A stretch of 64,000 nucleotides of DNA from Flavobacteriaceae bacterium (GCA_027490305.1 JAIXYI010000015.1:51783-115782); one strand, 5' to 3'; shown: positions 47,941 through 56,001, counted from the first letter of the stretch. A program made the numbers and translations. The notes: generated from the letters alone by a model not told the origin.

Positions 47941-48957
47941 ATGGAACGAAAGGTTTTTCTTCGCAACAGTATCGGATTCCTGGGATTGGCCCTATCCGCA
48001 CCCGAACTTTTTCGCACCGGTAAACCCGTCAGCGAGGCACCGCTGTCCCCTTTGGATTGCACGATAGCGGCATCGGAAACCGCAGGCCCGTTTCCCACTA
48101 TCAACCCGGCCAACTACAACCAGTCGAACATCGTCGGCGACCGCACGGGCGTTAACTTTACCGTCAACATCTATATAAAGAACAAAAATGCCAATTGCAG
48201 TGCCTATCAGGGTGCCCTGGTCGATATCTGGCATTGCGACAAAGACGGGAACTACTCGCAATACGGCGGCACGGGTATGCAAACGACGAACTATACAGCG
48301 TATAATTTTTTAAGGGGAAGACAGGTGAGCGACGCCAACGGACTCGTGAGTTTCACCTCCATTTTTCCTGGATGGTACACGGGTCGGGCGACGCACATCC
48401 ACGTCCACATCTACAATGCCGCCGGAACCTCGCTGCTGGTCACACAGATTGCGTTTCCAGAAGGAACCACGAGTGCTGTCGCTACGGTCAACGCGGCAAC
48501 CGCCTATGGTTATACAAAGGGGATGACGGGCTATACCTACAACGCTTCTGATAATGTTTTTTCAGACGGCGTTACCACCGAACTGGCCGCGGTATCCGGC
48601 GCCCTTGCCACAGGCTATACACTCGATCATACGATTTACGTAAACGGACCGACCCTTGGCATCGAGGAGGTCGAGTCGACAGCGGGCACCATCGGCCAAA
48701 ACTACCCGAACCCGATGGACGAGTACACGCTGATTCCGGTGAGCCTGCCCAACGGAGGCGATCTCGAACTTCGCATTTTTGACCTCGCCGGACGACAGAT
48801 CGGGGCCGTCAAACGCTTTTCGTTTGGCACCGGCGCCAGCGTAATGGCGGTCAACCGAAGCGAATACGGATTTTCCTCCGGCTACTATATCTATACCGTG
48901 AATGTCGATTCTGGCAATGGTGCGTTTACCCGAAGCGGGAAGATGCTCGTGAGATAA
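47941..48957 (+). CDS. Predicted secreted intradiol ring-cleavage dioxygenase with T9SS sorting domain
   Basis: 338 residues from ATG 47941 (MERKVFLRNSIGFLGLALS), an N-terminus resembling a signal peptide with an RKxFLRN start as in some Tat-type leaders. Residues about 30-220 look like the intradiol dioxygenase fold of protocatechuate 3,4-dioxygenase: ASETAGPFP, ALVDIWHCDKDGNYSQYGG, and FPGWYTGRATHIHVHIY with the expected Tyr, His, His iron ligands (the first Tyr is in YSQYGG). Residues about 255-338 are a T9SS-like sorting domain (GQNYPNPMDEYTLIPVSL, LRIFDLAGRQ, SGYYIYTVNV). The substrate is unknown. The combination of oxygenase and surface sorting is unusual. Confidence 0.82.
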   Translation: MERKVFLRNSIGFLGLALSAPELFRTGKPVSEAPLSPLDCTIAASETAGPFPTINPANYNQSNIVGDRTGVNFTVNIYIKNKNANCSAYQGALVDIWHCDKDGNYSQYGGTGMQTTNYTAYNFLRGRQVSDANGLVSFTSIFPGWYTGRATHIHVHIYNAAGTSLLVTQIAFPEGTTSAVATVNAATAYGYTKGMTGYTYNASDNVFSDGVTTELAAVSGALATGYTLDHTIYVNGPTLGIEEVESTAGTIGQNYPNPMDEYTLIPVSLPNGGDLELRIFDLAGRQIGAVKRFSFGTGASVMAVNRSEYGFSSGYYIYTVNVDSGNGAFTRSGKMLVR

Positions 48958-48967
48958 TACAGCGTAT

Positions 48968-49591
48968 ATGACAGATACCGTGCGACTGATCACGGCGGCC
49001 CATCGTTTGCAGACGGAAGGTATCGGGGTTTGCATTCAAACCACCCCGTTCCGGATGCAACCGGTGGGTGCGCTGCATGACATCACCCTGCAACCCGGGG
49101 CCCGGCTGGTCTTTCGCAACGACCGCCATTGCGGCTTGCTGTTGCTGCCCCTTTTTGGCGGAGTCGACCTACACGACCGCGACGATTTCGTGGGAGTTCC
49201 TTCGTTTCGCCTCGTCGATCCGGCAACCGATACGCTGATCCTGCGCAATCCGCTTGACGACTACGCCGCGCAATTGTTGCTGCTTGAAGCACCCGAGTTC
49301 ACGGATCCGGTTAGTGGCACGCTTTCGTTTGCCGACCGCAATTGTTTTCACAACCTATATGAAACGGCCTCTTGCAAGGTATTTATCGGAAGTTATGATC
49401 TGCGTCACAGTACCAAACACGTCTTCGACACACCGCCTTTCGCCGTCATGGCCTTTGCGATCGGTGGAGCCTTTGAGGTGGAAGACCGGCTGTTGGAAGC
49501 GCGGGATGCCCTTTGGCTACCGGGTGTCACAGCCCTTGAATTCGAGGCCTTATCGCAGGATGCGTTGCTGTTACTCGTGGCGTTTGGTTAA
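48968..49591 (+). CDS. Cupin-like protein (pirin/quercetinase-type resemblance)
   Basis: 207 residues, 10 nt after the dioxygenase gene, so probably co-transcribed. No signal peptide. The pattern of short beta strands and the closing segment GAFEVEDRLLEARDALWLPG..LEFEALSQDALLLLV recall the C-terminal cupin of pirin/YhhW-like proteins. An N-terminal MQPVGALHDITLQPGARLVF also fits a cupin. I do not see a clear metal-binding His cluster. A helper or partner oxygenase for the dioxygenase is conceivable but unproven. Confidence 0.55.
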   Translation: MTDTVRLITAAHRLQTEGIGVCIQTTPFRMQPVGALHDITLQPGARLVFRNDRHCGLLLLPLFGGVDLHDRDDFVGVPSFRLVDPATDTLILRNPLDDYAAQLLLLEAPEFTDPVSGTLSFADRNCFHNLYETASCKVFIGSYDLRHSTKHVFDTPPFAVMAFAIGGAFEVEDRLLEARDALWLPGVTALEFEALSQDALLLLVAFG

Positions 49592-49595
49592 GTGC

Positions 49596-50090
49596 TTATT
49601 GTTTGGGCCGCTGCCGAACGGCCTCGTATAGCACAATACCCGTAGTCGTGGCCAGGTTCAGGCTTTCGACCGCGCCGTTCATCTCGATGCGAACACAGAA
49701 GTCGCAATGCCCTAGTGCTTCCGGTGATAGCCCGTTGGCCTCATCGCCGAACCAGATGGCGAGTTGCGGTGCGGTCAGGTTCGAAACGGGTAAGGCAACT
49801 GACTGCTTGCCAATGGCGTGCGGTGAAGTGCCAACCGACACTACGCCCTCCTGTCGCAACGCCTCGAAACAGGTAGCCGTCGTATCAAACCGGCGGATCT
49901 CCGTCCACTTTACGGCCCCTTTCGACATTTTCAACAGGCTTCTCCTGTTCTTCAATGCCTCAGGGTCATCTTCGAGCCGCTTAAGTCCGTCCACCACATA
50001 CAGCCGGTCGACGCCCAACGCATTTACATTCCGGATGACGTTTCCGATATTATCGATGTATTTGGGGTTTTCGAGTACGGCGATGAGCAT
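49596..50090 (-). CDS. SpoU/TrmH-family RNA 2'-O-methyltransferase
   Basis: 164 residues, the SPOUT domain only, without the N-terminal domain of RlmB: NPKYIDNIGNVIRNVNALGV (motif 1), LAIWFGDEANGLSPEAL (motif 2), EMNGAVESLNLATTTGIVLY (motif 3). Methylates the ribose of tRNA or rRNA; the target cannot be told from sequence. It is convergent with the cupin-like gene, 4 nt apart. Confidence 0.88.
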   Translation of the reverse strand: MLIAVLENPKYIDNIGNVIRNVNALGVDRLYVVDGLKRLEDDPEALKNRRSLLKMSKGAVKWTEIRRFDTTATCFEALRQEGVVSVGTSPHAIGKQSVALPVSNLTAPQLAIWFGDEANGLSPEALGHCDFCVRIEMNGAVESLNLATTTGIVLYEAVRQRPKQ

Positions 50091-50454
50091 GGTAATGAGC
50101 GAATGAGGGAATTAGCGGATTAGCGAATGGGGGAATTAGATAATGAGATAATTGGAAATGGGTAGTGGGTTATTGGTCGGGGTTGTAAAAATAGGGAAAT
50201 AGGGTGGTTATCTGGTTGGGTACGGCTTCTCCGATTCCGATCTGCCGAAATTCAAACCTAGAACTTTACGATGTTAGGATAAACCTTGCAGGTTGTGTCT
50301 GTACTCGTCTTCTTCCGGACTTTCTGACTTCCCAACTTCTCGAGTTGACTTTCGACTCAATTACTTAATCCTCAATTTATCCTCCCATAATCAAACAATT
50401 CTGCAATTTCACCGCCCTTTTCCTATCTTTGCCCGATACCAACCGAATAACCCC
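50091..50454. other. Gene-free stretch with low-complexity and repeat-related sequence
   Basis: No gene seen. 50096-50170 is built of GAATGAGG, GAATTAG, GATTAGCG and GATAATGAG-like words. 50283-50295 (AACCTTGCAGGTT) is the exact inverse of the hairpin arm in the 58.4-kb tandem array, and the following 45 nt use the same vocabulary (TTCCGGACTTTC, TGACTTCCCAACTTC) in reverse orientation. A -7 element TATCTTTG at 50424-50431 serves the next gene. Confidence 0.6.
50424..50431 (+). promoter_or_regulatory. -7 element of the first amidinotransferase gene
   Basis: TATCTTTG, about 24 nt before the ATG at 50455; no TTTG at -33. Confidence 0.5.
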
Positions 50455-51372
50455 ATGCTTTCCCTGAACGTCAAAAACGAGACCTCCCGATTGCGCGCCG
50501 TCGTGCTCGGAACCGCCGTGAGCAACGGCCCGACACCCAAAGCCGAAGAGGCATATGACCCAAAATCGCTTGAGCATATCAAGGCCGGCACCTATCCGGT
50601 GGAAGCCGATATGGTGGTGGAAATGGAGGCGTTCCGTGCGGTTTTTGAGAAGTACGATGTGACGGTCTACCGCCCGGAAGTGGTGGAAAACGAAAACCAG
50701 ATCTTCACCCGCGACATCGCGTTTGTGATCGACGACGTGTTTATTGAGTCGAATATATTGCCTGATCGCATCAAGGAGTTCCCCGCGATCCGGCATGTGG
50801 TGGACCAGGTCGATCCGGCGAAGTTCGTGCACATCGCCGACCAGGATATCCACATTGAGGGGGGCGACGTGATCGTGTGGAACGACTATATTTTCATCGG
50901 GACGTATAAAGGTGCCGATTACCCGGATATCAAAACGGCACGCACGAACCTGAGGGGTGTTGAGTTTATAAAAAACCTCTTTCCGCACAAAAGGGTAGTG
51001 GCGTTCGACCTCGTCAAATCAACGGTTGAGGCCCGCGACAATGCATTGCACCTTGACTGCTGTTTCCAACCGGTAGGTACCGACAAGGCGATTATCTACA
51101 AAGAGGGCTTCCGCGATGTAAAAGACTATGAGTTCCTTCGGGATTTCTTTGGCGAAGACAACCTCTTCCATATTACCCGTGACGAGATGTACCACATGAA
51201 CTCGAATATTTTCTCGATTGCACCGGATGTGGTAGTGTCGGAACGAAATTTCACCCGACTCAACACCTGGCTGCGGTCAAAGGGCATCACGGTAGAGGAA
51301 ATTCCGTATGCCGAGATTGCCAAGCAGGAAGGCTTGCTGCGTTGCTCAACGCTTCCGTTGATACGCGATTAA
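50455..51372 (+). CDS. Amidinotransferase-fold hydrolase (arginine deiminase/DDAH-related)
   Basis: 305 residues from ATG 50455 (MLSLNVKNETSRLRAVVLG); an upstream frame start at 50293 spans the promoter and is rejected. Guanidine-modifying superfamily pentein: NQIFTRDIAFVIDDVFIES (substrate carboxylate region), HIADQDIHIEGGDVIVWND, catalytic His in NALHLDCCFQPVG, and a catalytic Cys near residue 298 (LRCSTLPLIRD). It may act as arginine deiminase, dimethylargininase or a related enzyme; the motifs do not settle which. A second family member follows 0.4 kb downstream. Confidence 0.8.
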   Translation: MLSLNVKNETSRLRAVVLGTAVSNGPTPKAEEAYDPKSLEHIKAGTYPVEADMVVEMEAFRAVFEKYDVTVYRPEVVENENQIFTRDIAFVIDDVFIESNILPDRIKEFPAIRHVVDQVDPAKFVHIADQDIHIEGGDVIVWNDYIFIGTYKGADYPDIKTARTNLRGVEFIKNLFPHKRVVAFDLVKSTVEARDNALHLDCCFQPVGTDKAIIYKEGFRDVKDYEFLRDFFGEDNLFHITRDEMYHMNSNIFSIAPDVVVSERNFTRLNTWLRSKGITVEEIPYAEIAKQEGLLRCSTLPLIRD

Positions 51373-51409
51373 CCTACGAAAGCAACACCCTCCGGTTAGC
51401 CGTTTTGCG

Positions 51410-51537
51410 TGAGGGATGGAAGCGGCAGCCGCGCCGCACGAAGGCTGGTTTTGCCGGCAGGCGGGTGCGACCGAAGGAAGCGCCCGACCACGATGCAAAA
51501 CCGACTGAGGGCAAGTGGCTATAGCGGACAGCCCGAC
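51410..51537 (-). repeat. GC-rich dispersed repeat, copy C (inverted)
   Basis: Read on the minus strand it runs GGGCTGTCCGCTATAGCC ... CGGTTTTGCA ... GGCAAAACC ... GGCTGCCGCTTCCATCCCTC, the same order as copies A, B and D. The gap 51373-51768 (396 nt) holds this repeat, two mutually inverted minisatellites, a short palindrome and a weak -7 element; no gene. Confidence 0.82.
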
Positions 51538-51548
51538 GGCGCCTTTTC

Positions 51549-51705
51549 AGTAGGCAGTGGGCAGTGGCAGTAGGCAGTGGGCGCCGGCACGCCGATTCCT
51601 TCGCTGCGCTCGGAATGACCACGACCGCCGAGGTAATTGTCATGTAACGAAGAAAGGTATAGACAAGGCCATTCCACTGCCCACTGCGACTGCCCACTGC
51701 CTACT
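51549..51705. repeat. Inverted pair of CAGTGGG/CCCACTG minisatellites around a palindrome
   Basis: 51549-51582 (AGTAGGCAGTGGGCAGTGGC and on) is the near-exact inverse of 51675-51705 (CACTGCCCACTGCGACTGCC and on), so the 90 nt between could be extruded as a loop. Inside, ATTCC (51595-51599) and GGAAT (51612-51616) flank TTCGCTGCGCTC, a further hairpin. Confidence 0.7.
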
Positions 51706-51768
51706 CAAAAAAAACACGCAACCGAAACGGAAAATTTTTACCTTGCAGGTATAATTGCCTACGTACCC

Positions 51769-52704
51769 ATGAAACAAATCACGGATACCATTCTGATGAT
51801 CCGGCCGGTCGCTTTCCGGATGAACGAACAGACCGCTGTAAACAATTATTACCAAAAAGTGCTCGATGGGCTGTCGCCTGAAACGGTGAACGGCCGTGCC
51901 CAGGAGGAGTTTGATGCTTTTGTGGCCAAACTGCGGTCGGCGGGAGTGAACGTGGTGGTGGTGCACGATACGAAAGTGCCGGATACGCCCGACTCGATTT
52001 TTCCGAACAACTGGATTTCATTTCATGAGAATGGCGACGTGGCGTTGTATCCGATGTTTGCGGAAAACCGCCGCTCGGAACGTCGTGAGGATATACTGGA
52101 TGTGCTAGAGGAACGCGGTTTTCGTATCGACAACATCATGGATTATACGGAAGCGGAAGACGATGGCTTCTTCCTCGAAGGTACCGGCAGCCTGTTGCTG
52201 GACCGCGCCAACGGAAAGGCCTATTGCGCCTTGTCGCCGCGCGCCGATGAGGAACTGGTGATCGAATTCTGTGAGGATTTCGACCTGCGCCCGATCATTT
52301 TTGAAGCGTACCAAACCGTTGACGATGAGCGCAAACTGATATACCACACCAACGTAATGATGTGCCTGGGCGAGGATTTTGCCGTCCTCTGCGCCGATTG
52401 CATTGACGACAAGCAAGAGCGCAAACAGGTGCTTGAGAGCCTGAAAGAAGACGGAAAAGACATTATCCTGATCACCGAAGACCAGGTCAACAGTTTTGCG
52501 GGCAATATGTTGGTGGTGTCGGGTATGGGCGGTAAACGCTTAGTGGTGATGAGCGCTGCGGCCCACAAGAGCCTGACCGCTTCGCAGATCGCACAGCTTG
52601 AAAAACACGCGACCATCCTGAGTTCAAGTCTCGATACTATTGAGGCCTGTGGCGGCGGCAGCGCCCGCTGCATGATGGCGGAGGTGTTTTTGCCGAGGCA
52701 GTAG
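51769..52704 (+). CDS. ctlX: Amidinotransferase-family hydrolase, probably citrulline hydrolase CtlX-type
   Basis: 311 residues from ATG 51769 (MKQITDTILMIRPVAFRMN); the longer frame from 51637 runs through repeats and is rejected. Seen: DTPDSIFPNNWISFHENGDV, EDDGFFLEGTGSLLLDRANG, catalytic His in LIYHTNVMMCLGEDFAVLC, and Cys in CGGGSARCMMAEVFLPRQ. This matches the family annotated as citrulline-utilisation hydrolase CtlX, proposed to turn citrulline into ornithine, CO2 and ammonia. With the upstream deiminase-like protein it could complete an arginine-to-ornithine route. A weak -7 (TACCTTGC near 51739) precedes it. Confidence 0.82.
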   Translation: MKQITDTILMIRPVAFRMNEQTAVNNYYQKVLDGLSPETVNGRAQEEFDAFVAKLRSAGVNVVVVHDTKVPDTPDSIFPNNWISFHENGDVALYPMFAENRRSERREDILDVLEERGFRIDNIMDYTEAEDDGFFLEGTGSLLLDRANGKAYCALSPRADEELVIEFCEDFDLRPIIFEAYQTVDDERKLIYHTNVMMCLGEDFAVLCADCIDDKQERKQVLESLKEDGKDIILITEDQVNSFAGNMLVVSGMGGKRLVVMSAAAHKSLTASQIAQLEKHATILSSSLDTIEACGGGSARCMMAEVFLPRQ

Positions 52705-52778
52705 GTGGGATAATTGATAATTGAAAATTGATAATGGGTTGGGGGTGGTTGGACGTTTACCCTAGCTAGAAAATAAGA

Positions 52779-52806
52779 GAAGCCGGCGTTTTGCCGGCTT
52801 TTTTGT
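52779..52806 (+). terminator. Terminator downstream of ctlX
   Basis: AGCCGGC (52781-52787) pairs with GCCGGCT (52793-52799), 5-nt loop, then TTTTTTG. Between it and the ctlX stop is a short AT-rich repeat (GATAATTGATAATTGAAAAT-like, 52709-52735). Confidence 0.88.
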
Positions 52807-52853
52807 GGATGGTCGCAATGTTTAATGTGCTGCAAGATGTGAACTAAGGTTTG

Positions 52854-53744
52854 CTAATATTTCACGAAACTGTCAATCACCTTATCGGTCTCTGATTTTG
52901 GCGTGTCTGGTGCCAGATCAAACAGGTGCATGAATAGCGGCTGTCCGTCTACGGTGGCTTCCAGAACGAGGTTGTGGTTGCGATCAAGCACTGCCTGCCA
53001 TTTGGCACGGACATTCTTCCAGAGCTGGGCATATTTTTTCCAATAGTTCTGTGCAGCCTTGCATTTTGAATCATCGACTTTTCGATAGCGGTCAAATCCT
53101 TTCTCTTCTGCGATGACGCTTTCCTGGCCATTGCTTTCGCGATGAATCTTGACATTGTCTTGGTCATGTGTCCATCCGAAAGGGGTAATTTCGTGTGTAT
53201 TGGTGCGTCTCAGGATATTGTAATCACTTCGTATGGTGTGTTCCCTTCGGGGCAGGGGGGCATTTGCCGTACTTGTCCAAAAATGACGGCCATCTACGTG
53301 TACCCAGGTGGCCGAGGCTTCATATCTCGGACTGTCATCTACCTGGAATACCCGCTGTGTCCATTGGCCTTTCACGGAAGCTTTCGGGAGTGTGAGGAAT
53401 TTCCAGTTGGAATCGCCCTCGAAGTCGTATAAGCGGTTGTTTTCATATTCCCAATCCTGGCGCCAGTGTTTTACAATAGTGGTATCGCTGACGATAAGGA
53501 GATGCTGCAGGACGAGCTTATTTGGACTGTCGTCAACCAGTTCGACCCACTCCAAGCCATAGTCATACTTATCTGGAGAAGGTTTATAATCAGCGCTTTT
53601 ATTATGCCGGAAGGTTTCAGCAAAGTTGAATTCTACCTCATAGCAACCACACATCGACTTAATGGCTTTGATATCTTCGGTTTTCTGGGCGCGTACGGCA
53701 TGTCCGGAGAGCATGGCTAACGCTGTAATGAGTGCAATTTTCAT
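52854..53744 (-). CDS. DUF6607-like secreted protein of the heme-uptake locus
   Basis: 296 residues with a signal peptide (ALAMLSGHAVRAQ). The mature part, MCGCYEVEFNFAETF, GLEWVELVDDSPNKLVLQHL, HWRQDWEYENNRLYDF and a Trp-rich middle, resembles the DUF6607 family of Bacteroidota. Its biochemical role is unknown to me, but such genes are found beside HmuY/TonB-receptor loci. It is divergent from the receptor gene with a shared 97-bp control region holding two Fur-like palindromes. Confidence 0.72.
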   Translation of the reverse strand: MKIALITALAMLSGHAVRAQKTEDIKAIKSMCGCYEVEFNFAETFRHNKSADYKPSPDKYDYGLEWVELVDDSPNKLVLQHLLIVSDTTIVKHWRQDWEYENNRLYDFEGDSNWKFLTLPKASVKGQWTQRVFQVDDSPRYEASATWVHVDGRHFWTSTANAPLPRREHTIRSDYNILRRTNTHEITPFGWTHDQDNVKIHRESNGQESVIAEEKGFDRYRKVDDSKCKAAQNYWKKYAQLWKNVRAKWQAVLDRNHNLVLEATVDGQPLFMHLFDLAPDTPKSETDKVIDSFVKY

Positions 53745-53766
53745 TGTTGTCAGGATTTATTTTTGG

Positions 53767-53774
53767 CAAATGTA
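53767..53774 (-). promoter_or_regulatory. -7 element of the DUF6607-like gene
   Basis: Minus-strand TACATTTG, about 22 nt before the ATG at 53744. The Fur-like site 1 begins 8 nt upstream of it. Confidence 0.6.
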
Positions 53775-53781
53775 GTTTTTA

Positions 53782-53798
53782 TTTAGAATAATTAAAAA
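53782..53798. promoter_or_regulatory. Fur-like operator, site 1
   Basis: TTTAGAATAATTAAAAA matches the palindrome TTTAGAATnATTCTAAA at 14 of 16 positions. It lies between the two divergent -7 elements (53767-53774 minus, 53804-53811 plus), where a bound repressor would block both. Confidence 0.6.
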
Positions 53799-53803
53799 TA
53801 GAT

Positions 53804-53811
53804 TATATTTG
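53804..53811 (+). promoter_or_regulatory. -7 element of the heme receptor operon
   Basis: TATATTTG, about 30 nt before the ATG at 53842, flanked on each side by a Fur-like palindrome. Confidence 0.6.
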
Positions 53812-53822
53812 CGGCGTCTATA

Positions 53823-53839
53823 ATTAGATTGATTCTAAA
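53823..53839. promoter_or_regulatory. Fur-like operator, site 2
   Basis: ATTAGATTGATTCTAAA matches TTTAGAATnATTCTAAA at 14 of 16 positions, with a perfect right half. It ends 2 nt before the receptor ATG, in the expected leader. Confidence 0.6.
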
Positions 53840-53841
53840 TA

Positions 53842-55989
53842 ATGAAACTATATTTCCTTCTTCTGTTGTGTGTCCTGTGTGTTCCACTTGCTAATTCGCA
53901 GTCACAGCAGTTTGACACAATAAGCCGCAACGATTTGGAAGAAGTTGTGATAACAGCCCAAATCACGCCGCAATCCATAAAGCGTGCTGTAAATAGTGTG
54001 CGGGTGATTTCCCGACAGGATATTGAGCGATTAGCCGCCGTCAACCTATCGGATGTTTTGAACCAATACCTGAACATCACGATAGTGCCAAATGCGCTCG
54101 ACGGGCGGTCAACAGTTTCGCTTTTCGGACTTGATGGACAGTATTTCAAGGTGTTGATTGACAATATTCCGTTAGTGAGCGACACTGGCACTGGCAATAA
54201 TACCGACCTTACCCAGGTCGCCCTGAATGAGGTAGAGCGGATTGAGATTATTGAGGGCGCGATGGGAGTTACACATGGCGCGAATGCCGTATCGGGTATC
54301 CTCAATATCGTAACGCGCAAGAATATAGACGGCAGTTGGGAGGTTAATGCCGCTTTACAGGAAGAAACAGTGTCTGGTGAGTACGATTTTGTTGATAAGG
54401 GCAGGCACATACAGGACTTGAAAGTGGCGCACCGGTTCCGGAAGCACTGGTTCGCATCAGCAGGTGCGGTACGTAATGATTTTGCGGGCTATTATGACGG
54501 GCGTATGGGCCAGGACTACCTCGAAAACGATGGCCTCAGGGGGCATAGACAGCTCCCGAAAGAGCAATGGACCACCCATGCTCTTGTGGCTTATGATGGT
54601 GGCGTACACAAGTTATCCTATCGTTTCGAATCGTTCTTTGAAAACGTTGATTTCTTCAATCCCGTTGTCATACCAATTCCCAATTATCCGTTTGAAGACA
54701 CACATTATGCTCGCGACCGGCGCTATATTACGTACAGGCGCTACAACCACCTTAATGCTAATGGCCGCTTTTACAACCTCACTTACAATGTCTCTGCATC
54801 GCACCAGTTGCAGAAACGCGACCTTGAATCGTATAATTACCAACTCGAAACCCGTGAGGAAACAGGCAATGACAGGAATACGTATCAATCAAAAGAACTG
54901 CTTTACGCAACCGGAAGCGTCTCCGGATTCAGCCGCAACAAACGCATCGATTTCCAGATAGGGTATGAGTTGGTGCAAGAACTCGGCTTTTACGACAGTA
55001 CAGCGGGAACCTTCAGGGATGAAAACCAGCAGCCGGTGGACATTCGCAGGCGGATGGAAAACTACGATGTGTATTTCTCGGGCGAGCTCCATTTAAACGA
55101 TCATTTTACCCTACGGCCCGGTGCCCGATATTCATTCCAGTCTTTTTTCCGGGATCAATATGCTGTTTCGGTAGGATTTCGTTATCTGCTCGCCGCCGGA
55201 TGGGAGTGGAGGTTCGCTGCTGGGCACTCGTACCGTACGCCAAATTTCGATGAACTGTACACCTATATGGTTGATTCAAATCACGACATCCGTGGCAACG
55301 CCGAGTTGGTGCCGGAGGCCGCCCGGTCTTTAGAGATGAGCATTCTCAAAAAAAGCAGTGTAGGTGCTAATCTGCACCTTACCCAGGATCTTTCAGTGAC
55401 GTTCATGGATATCAAGGACAGGATTAGTTTGGTGTATGTACAACTGACACCATTCCAGAAACTCCAATATAAAAACATTGACTCATACCGGATGTGGAAT
55501 ATTGCTGGCAGCCAACAGCTTACCTGGAAGCAACTGAAAGCCCGTATGGGAGTCGCGCTGATTGGGATATCGCAGACGCTAGACCTGATGGCCGCAGGTG
55601 TTTCATCGGATGACAGGTACCTGTATACGTTCAATGCGAACGCTTCAGTGTCCTACAGTTTGAGGGACTGGAAAACGCAACTCTCATTGTTTTTCAAATA
55701 CAATGGCAGGCAGCAGCAGTATGTATCTACGGTTGATTCATCGGGGGAAACGGTTTTTGTGCGGTCGACCATTCAGGGCTTTGGCTGGATGGATGCTTCA
55801 TTGCGGCAGCCGTTATTGAAAAATCGACTGAATATCACCATAGGGGCCCGCAACCTGTTAAACGTCAAAACACTCCGCCAGTCCAGAGACGGCGACACTA
55901 CGGGCGGCGCGCACACCACAGAAAGTAGCCTTTCACTAGGCTATGGGCGTTCCTGTTTCATTCGAATGATGTATAACATTTTTAACTAA
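53842..55989 (+). CDS. TonB-dependent outer membrane receptor, probably for heme (HmuR-like)
   Basis: 715 residues: signal peptide (LLLLCVLCVPLANSQ), TonB-box region EEVVITAQ, plug domain (DVLNQYLNITIVPNALDG, VERIEIIEGAMGVTHGANAV) and a 22-strand-type barrel ending in a hydrophobic C-terminus. The barrel motif YRTPNFDELY followed by GNAELVPE is like the FRAP/NPNL-type stretch of heme receptors. It lacks the SusC N-terminal domain, so it is of the siderophore/heme class. Assignment to heme rests mainly on the HmuY gene 12 nt downstream and the Fur-like sites. Confidence 0.82.
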   Translation: MKLYFLLLLCVLCVPLANSQSQQFDTISRNDLEEVVITAQITPQSIKRAVNSVRVISRQDIERLAAVNLSDVLNQYLNITIVPNALDGRSTVSLFGLDGQYFKVLIDNIPLVSDTGTGNNTDLTQVALNEVERIEIIEGAMGVTHGANAVSGILNIVTRKNIDGSWEVNAALQEETVSGEYDFVDKGRHIQDLKVAHRFRKHWFASAGAVRNDFAGYYDGRMGQDYLENDGLRGHRQLPKEQWTTHALVAYDGGVHKLSYRFESFFENVDFFNPVVIPIPNYPFEDTHYARDRRYITYRRYNHLNANGRFYNLTYNVSASHQLQKRDLESYNYQLETREETGNDRNTYQSKELLYATGSVSGFSRNKRIDFQIGYELVQELGFYDSTAGTFRDENQQPVDIRRRMENYDVYFSGELHLNDHFTLRPGARYSFQSFFRDQYAVSVGFRYLLAAGWEWRFAAGHSYRTPNFDELYTYMVDSNHDIRGNAELVPEAARSLEMSILKKSSVGANLHLTQDLSVTFMDIKDRISLVYVQLTPFQKLQYKNIDSYRMWNIAGSQQLTWKQLKARMGVALIGISQTLDLMAAGVSSDDRYLYTFNANASVSYSLRDWKTQLSLFFKYNGRQQQYVSTVDSSGETVFVRSTIQGFGWMDASLRQPLLKNRLNITIGARNLLNVKTLRQSRDGDTTGGAHTTESSLSLGYGRSCFIRMMYNIFN

Positions 55990-56001
55990 TAACTACCTAT
56001 C

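Noticed and set aside
50293..50454. Longer start for the first amidinotransferase
   Set aside because: It would translate the repeat fragment and the -7 element; residues are low in family likeness.
51342..51524. 60-codon frame overlapping the end of the amidinotransferase gene
   Set aside because: It lies in GC-rich repeat copy C and has no family resemblance.
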